Shown one piece after another: positions 62,684 through 64,000 of a stretch of 64,000 nucleotides of DNA. Each line of letters begins with the position of its first letter. Positions within the stretch are counted from its first letter, which is position 1. Source of the stretch: Brevundimonas sp. NIBR10. Lineage in GTDB: Bacteria; Pseudomonadota; Alphaproteobacteria; Caulobacterales; Caulobacteraceae. A model generated the notes under the pieces. That model was given only the letters and a program-made list of their open reading frames with translations, was not told the DNA's origin and ran no database searches. Both the position numbers and the translations under genes were made by a program. The DNA lies in assembly GCF_027912515.1 (NCBI RefSeq), contig NZ_CP115464.1, positions 1,798,001 through 1,862,000 of the forward strand, given 5' to 3'.

Positions 62684-63049
62684 ATGTCCAAGAAAGTCCT
62701 CATCGTCGAGGATAACGAGCTGAACATGAAGCTGTTTCATGATCTGCTCGACTCGCAAGGGTACCAGACGCTGCAGACCCGCGAGGGTTTGCAGGCGATG
62801 GCCCTGGCGCGTCAGCACTCGCCCGACCTGATCCTGATGGATATCCAGCTGCCCGAGATCTCGGGCCTGGAAGTCACCAAATGGCTGAAGGACGACGAGG
62901 AGCTGGCTCACATCCCGGTCATCGCCGTCACGGCCTTTGCGATGAAGGGCGACGAGGAACGGATCCGGCAGGGTGGCTGCGAGGCCTATATCTCCAAGCC
63001 CATATCGGTGATGCATTTTCTCGAAACCGTCCGGAAGCACCTGGGGTAA
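62684..63049 (+). CDS. divK: Cell-cycle response regulator DivK
   Basis: Single-domain receiver of 121 residues that controls asymmetric division and CtrA activity through DivJ, PleC and DivL. It starts [22 protein letters not shown] and has phosphoacceptor D53 ([20 protein letters not shown]), [15 protein letters not shown] and K (SKPIS), close to the Caulobacter protein in every block. ATG 62684 is the natural start; two in-frame starts just upstream (62678 GTG, 62681 ATG) are possible. Followed by pleD, 6 bases after its stop, as in Caulobacter. Confidence 0.95.
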   Translation: MSKKVLIVEDNELNMKLFHDLLDSQGYQTLQTREGLQAMALARQHSPDLILMDIQLPEISGLEVTKWLKDDEELAHIPVIAVTAFAMKGDEERIRQGGCEAYISKPISVMHFLETVRKHLG

Positions 63050-63055
63050 AGTGTA

Positions 63056-64000
63056 ATGACCGCGCGTATCCTTGTGGTCGACGACGTGCCCGCCAACGTC
63101 CGGCTGCTCGAAGCCAAGCTGACGATCGAATACTATGACGTGGTGTCCTGCCACGACGGCCAGACCGCGCTGAAGCTGGCGGCGGCGGAAAAGCCCGACA
63201 TCATCCTGCTGGACGTCATGATGCCCGGCATGGACGGGTTCGAGGTGTGCCGACGGCTGAAGGCGGATGCCGAGACGCGGCATATTCCGGTGGTGCTGGT
63301 CACGGCGCTGGACGGCCGCGAGGACCGGATCAAGGGGCTGGATGCCGGGGCCGACGACTTCCTGACCAAGCCGCTGGACGACGTGGTGCTGTTCGCGCGC
63401 GTGCGTTCGCTGGTGCGGCTGAAGCTGATCATGGATGAACTGCGCGAGCGCGAGGAGAGCGGTCGGCGGATGGGGGTCTCGACCGACGGTGCCGCGCGGT
63501 TGCGGGGGTCTGGCGGACGGGTCCTGATCGTCGACGACAATGCCCGCCAGGCGGCCAAGGTCATGGAAGAGCTGTCGCGGGAACATCGTCCGGTGATCGA
63601 GACGGACGCAGGCGCTGCTCTGGTGGCGTCACGCGGCCTGATCGACCTGATGATCGTCAATATCGCGGCCCAGGGCTTCGACGGCCTGCGGCTGATCGCC
63701 CAGATCCGCTCGGTCGAGGCGACCCGGCACCTGCCGATCCTGGCCATCGTCGAGACGAGCGAACGGCCGAGATTGCTGAAAGCGCTGGAGCTGGGCGTCA
63801 ACGACATCCTGTCCCGGCCGGTTGATTCCGAGGAGCTGGCGGCGCGGGCCCGGACCCAGATCCGGCGCAAGCGCTACACCGACTTCCTGAGGGAAAAGCT
63901 GGACTACAGCCTGGAGATGGCGGTGACCGACGCCCTGACCGGCCTGCATAACCGGCGCTATATGTCGGGCCAGCTGCGGGCCTTCGTTCAGCGGGCCAAC
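63056..64000 (+). CDS. pleD: Diguanylate cyclase response regulator PleD, 3' end missing
   Basis: N-terminal 315 residues of PleD, which makes c-di-GMP at the stalked pole during the swarmer-to-stalked transition. The first receiver has MTARILVVDDVPANVRLLEAKL and D53 in IILLDVMMPGMDG with K in FLTKPLDD; a second, degenerate receiver follows (about 155-270, RVLIVDDNARQAAKVMEEL); then the GGDEF domain begins (AVTDALTGLHNRRYM) and runs off the window. The receiver-receiver-GGDEF order is diagnostic. Confidence 0.96.
   Translation, partial: MTARILVVDDVPANVRLLEAKLTIEYYDVVSCHDGQTALKLAAAEKPDIILLDVMMPGMDGFEVCRRLKADAETRHIPVVLVTALDGREDRIKGLDAGADDFLTKPLDDVVLFARVRSLVRLKLIMDELREREESGRRMGVSTDGAARLRGSGGRVLIVDDNARQAAKVMEELSREHRPVIETDAGAALVASRGLIDLMIVNIAAQGFDGLRLIAQIRSVEATRHLPILAIVETSERPRLLKALELGVNDILSRPVDSEELAARARTQIRRKRYTDFLREKLDYSLEMAVTDALTGLHNRRYMSGQLRAFVQRAN

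Overview
The window comes from the chromosome of a GC-rich alphaproteobacterium, very probably a member of the Caulobacteraceae and most like Brevundimonas. The pointers are a divK-pleD cell-cycle operon at the right end, an uninterrupted phoR-pstC-pstA-pstB-phoU-phoB cluster, an alphaproteobacterial ATP12 chaperone, a short-chain-acyl regulator of the ScfR type, a large TonB-dependent receptor and small ParDE-like toxin-antitoxin pairs. The genus is an inference. I see no phage, insertion sequence, CRISPR array, rRNA or tRNA gene.

Left region (1-10.6 kb): the 3' part of the spc operon (rpsE, rpmD, rplO, secY, adk) and the alpha operon (rpsM, rpsK, rpoA, rplQ), closed by a strong intrinsic terminator. 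Between adk and rpsM lie three envelope genes: a secreted metzincin-like zinc protease and two TonB-type energy transducers. Region 10.6-31.7 kb is accessory: an ABC exporter, a glyoxalase-fold protein, a lipoprotein phosphodiesterase, a secreted alpha/beta hydrolase with RTX repeats, a TonB-dependent receptor, an MFS drug transporter, an acyltransferase, a WYL regulator, a lipoprotein with a gluzincin motif, a toxin-antitoxin pair, and a translationally coupled pair made of a Cache-domain membrane sensor and a pentameric ligand-gated ion channel homologue. An ScfR-like regulator follows.

Middle (31.7-43.2 kb): an MHYT hybrid histidine kinase is divergent from the phosphate cluster. PhoR, the Pst transporter, PhoU and PhoB form one sense-transport-respond unit, and a Pho-box-like sequence sits at the phoR stop codon ahead of pstC. 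A secreted protein, a second toxin-antitoxin pair and Hsp33 follow on the other strand.

Right (43.2-64 kb): a short-chain dehydrogenase with a membrane tail, a fused phosphoserine phosphatase/phosphoglycerate dehydrogenase (first and last steps of serine synthesis in one chain), a GDSL-esterase autotransporter, an M23 peptidase, a lipoprotein that joins a hydrolase to an OmpA domain through 23 prolines, an ABC exporter, crcB, rluC, a HAD phosphatase, ATP12, a self-contained regulator/membrane-protein operon with three operator-like palindromes, a FemAB-like acyltransferase with RidA, a polysaccharide deacetylase, DNA polymerase IV, divK and the start of pleD. Two long palindromic intergenic elements of different sequence lie at 46.7 and 60.3 kb.

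The strongest candidates for new biology are the Cache sensor/ion-channel pair (27,480-29,758), the SerB-SerA fusion, the hydrolase-polyproline-OmpA lipoprotein, and the three-operator regulon at 56.8 kb. All functional assignments rest on reading motifs in the translated sequence; no database search was run.
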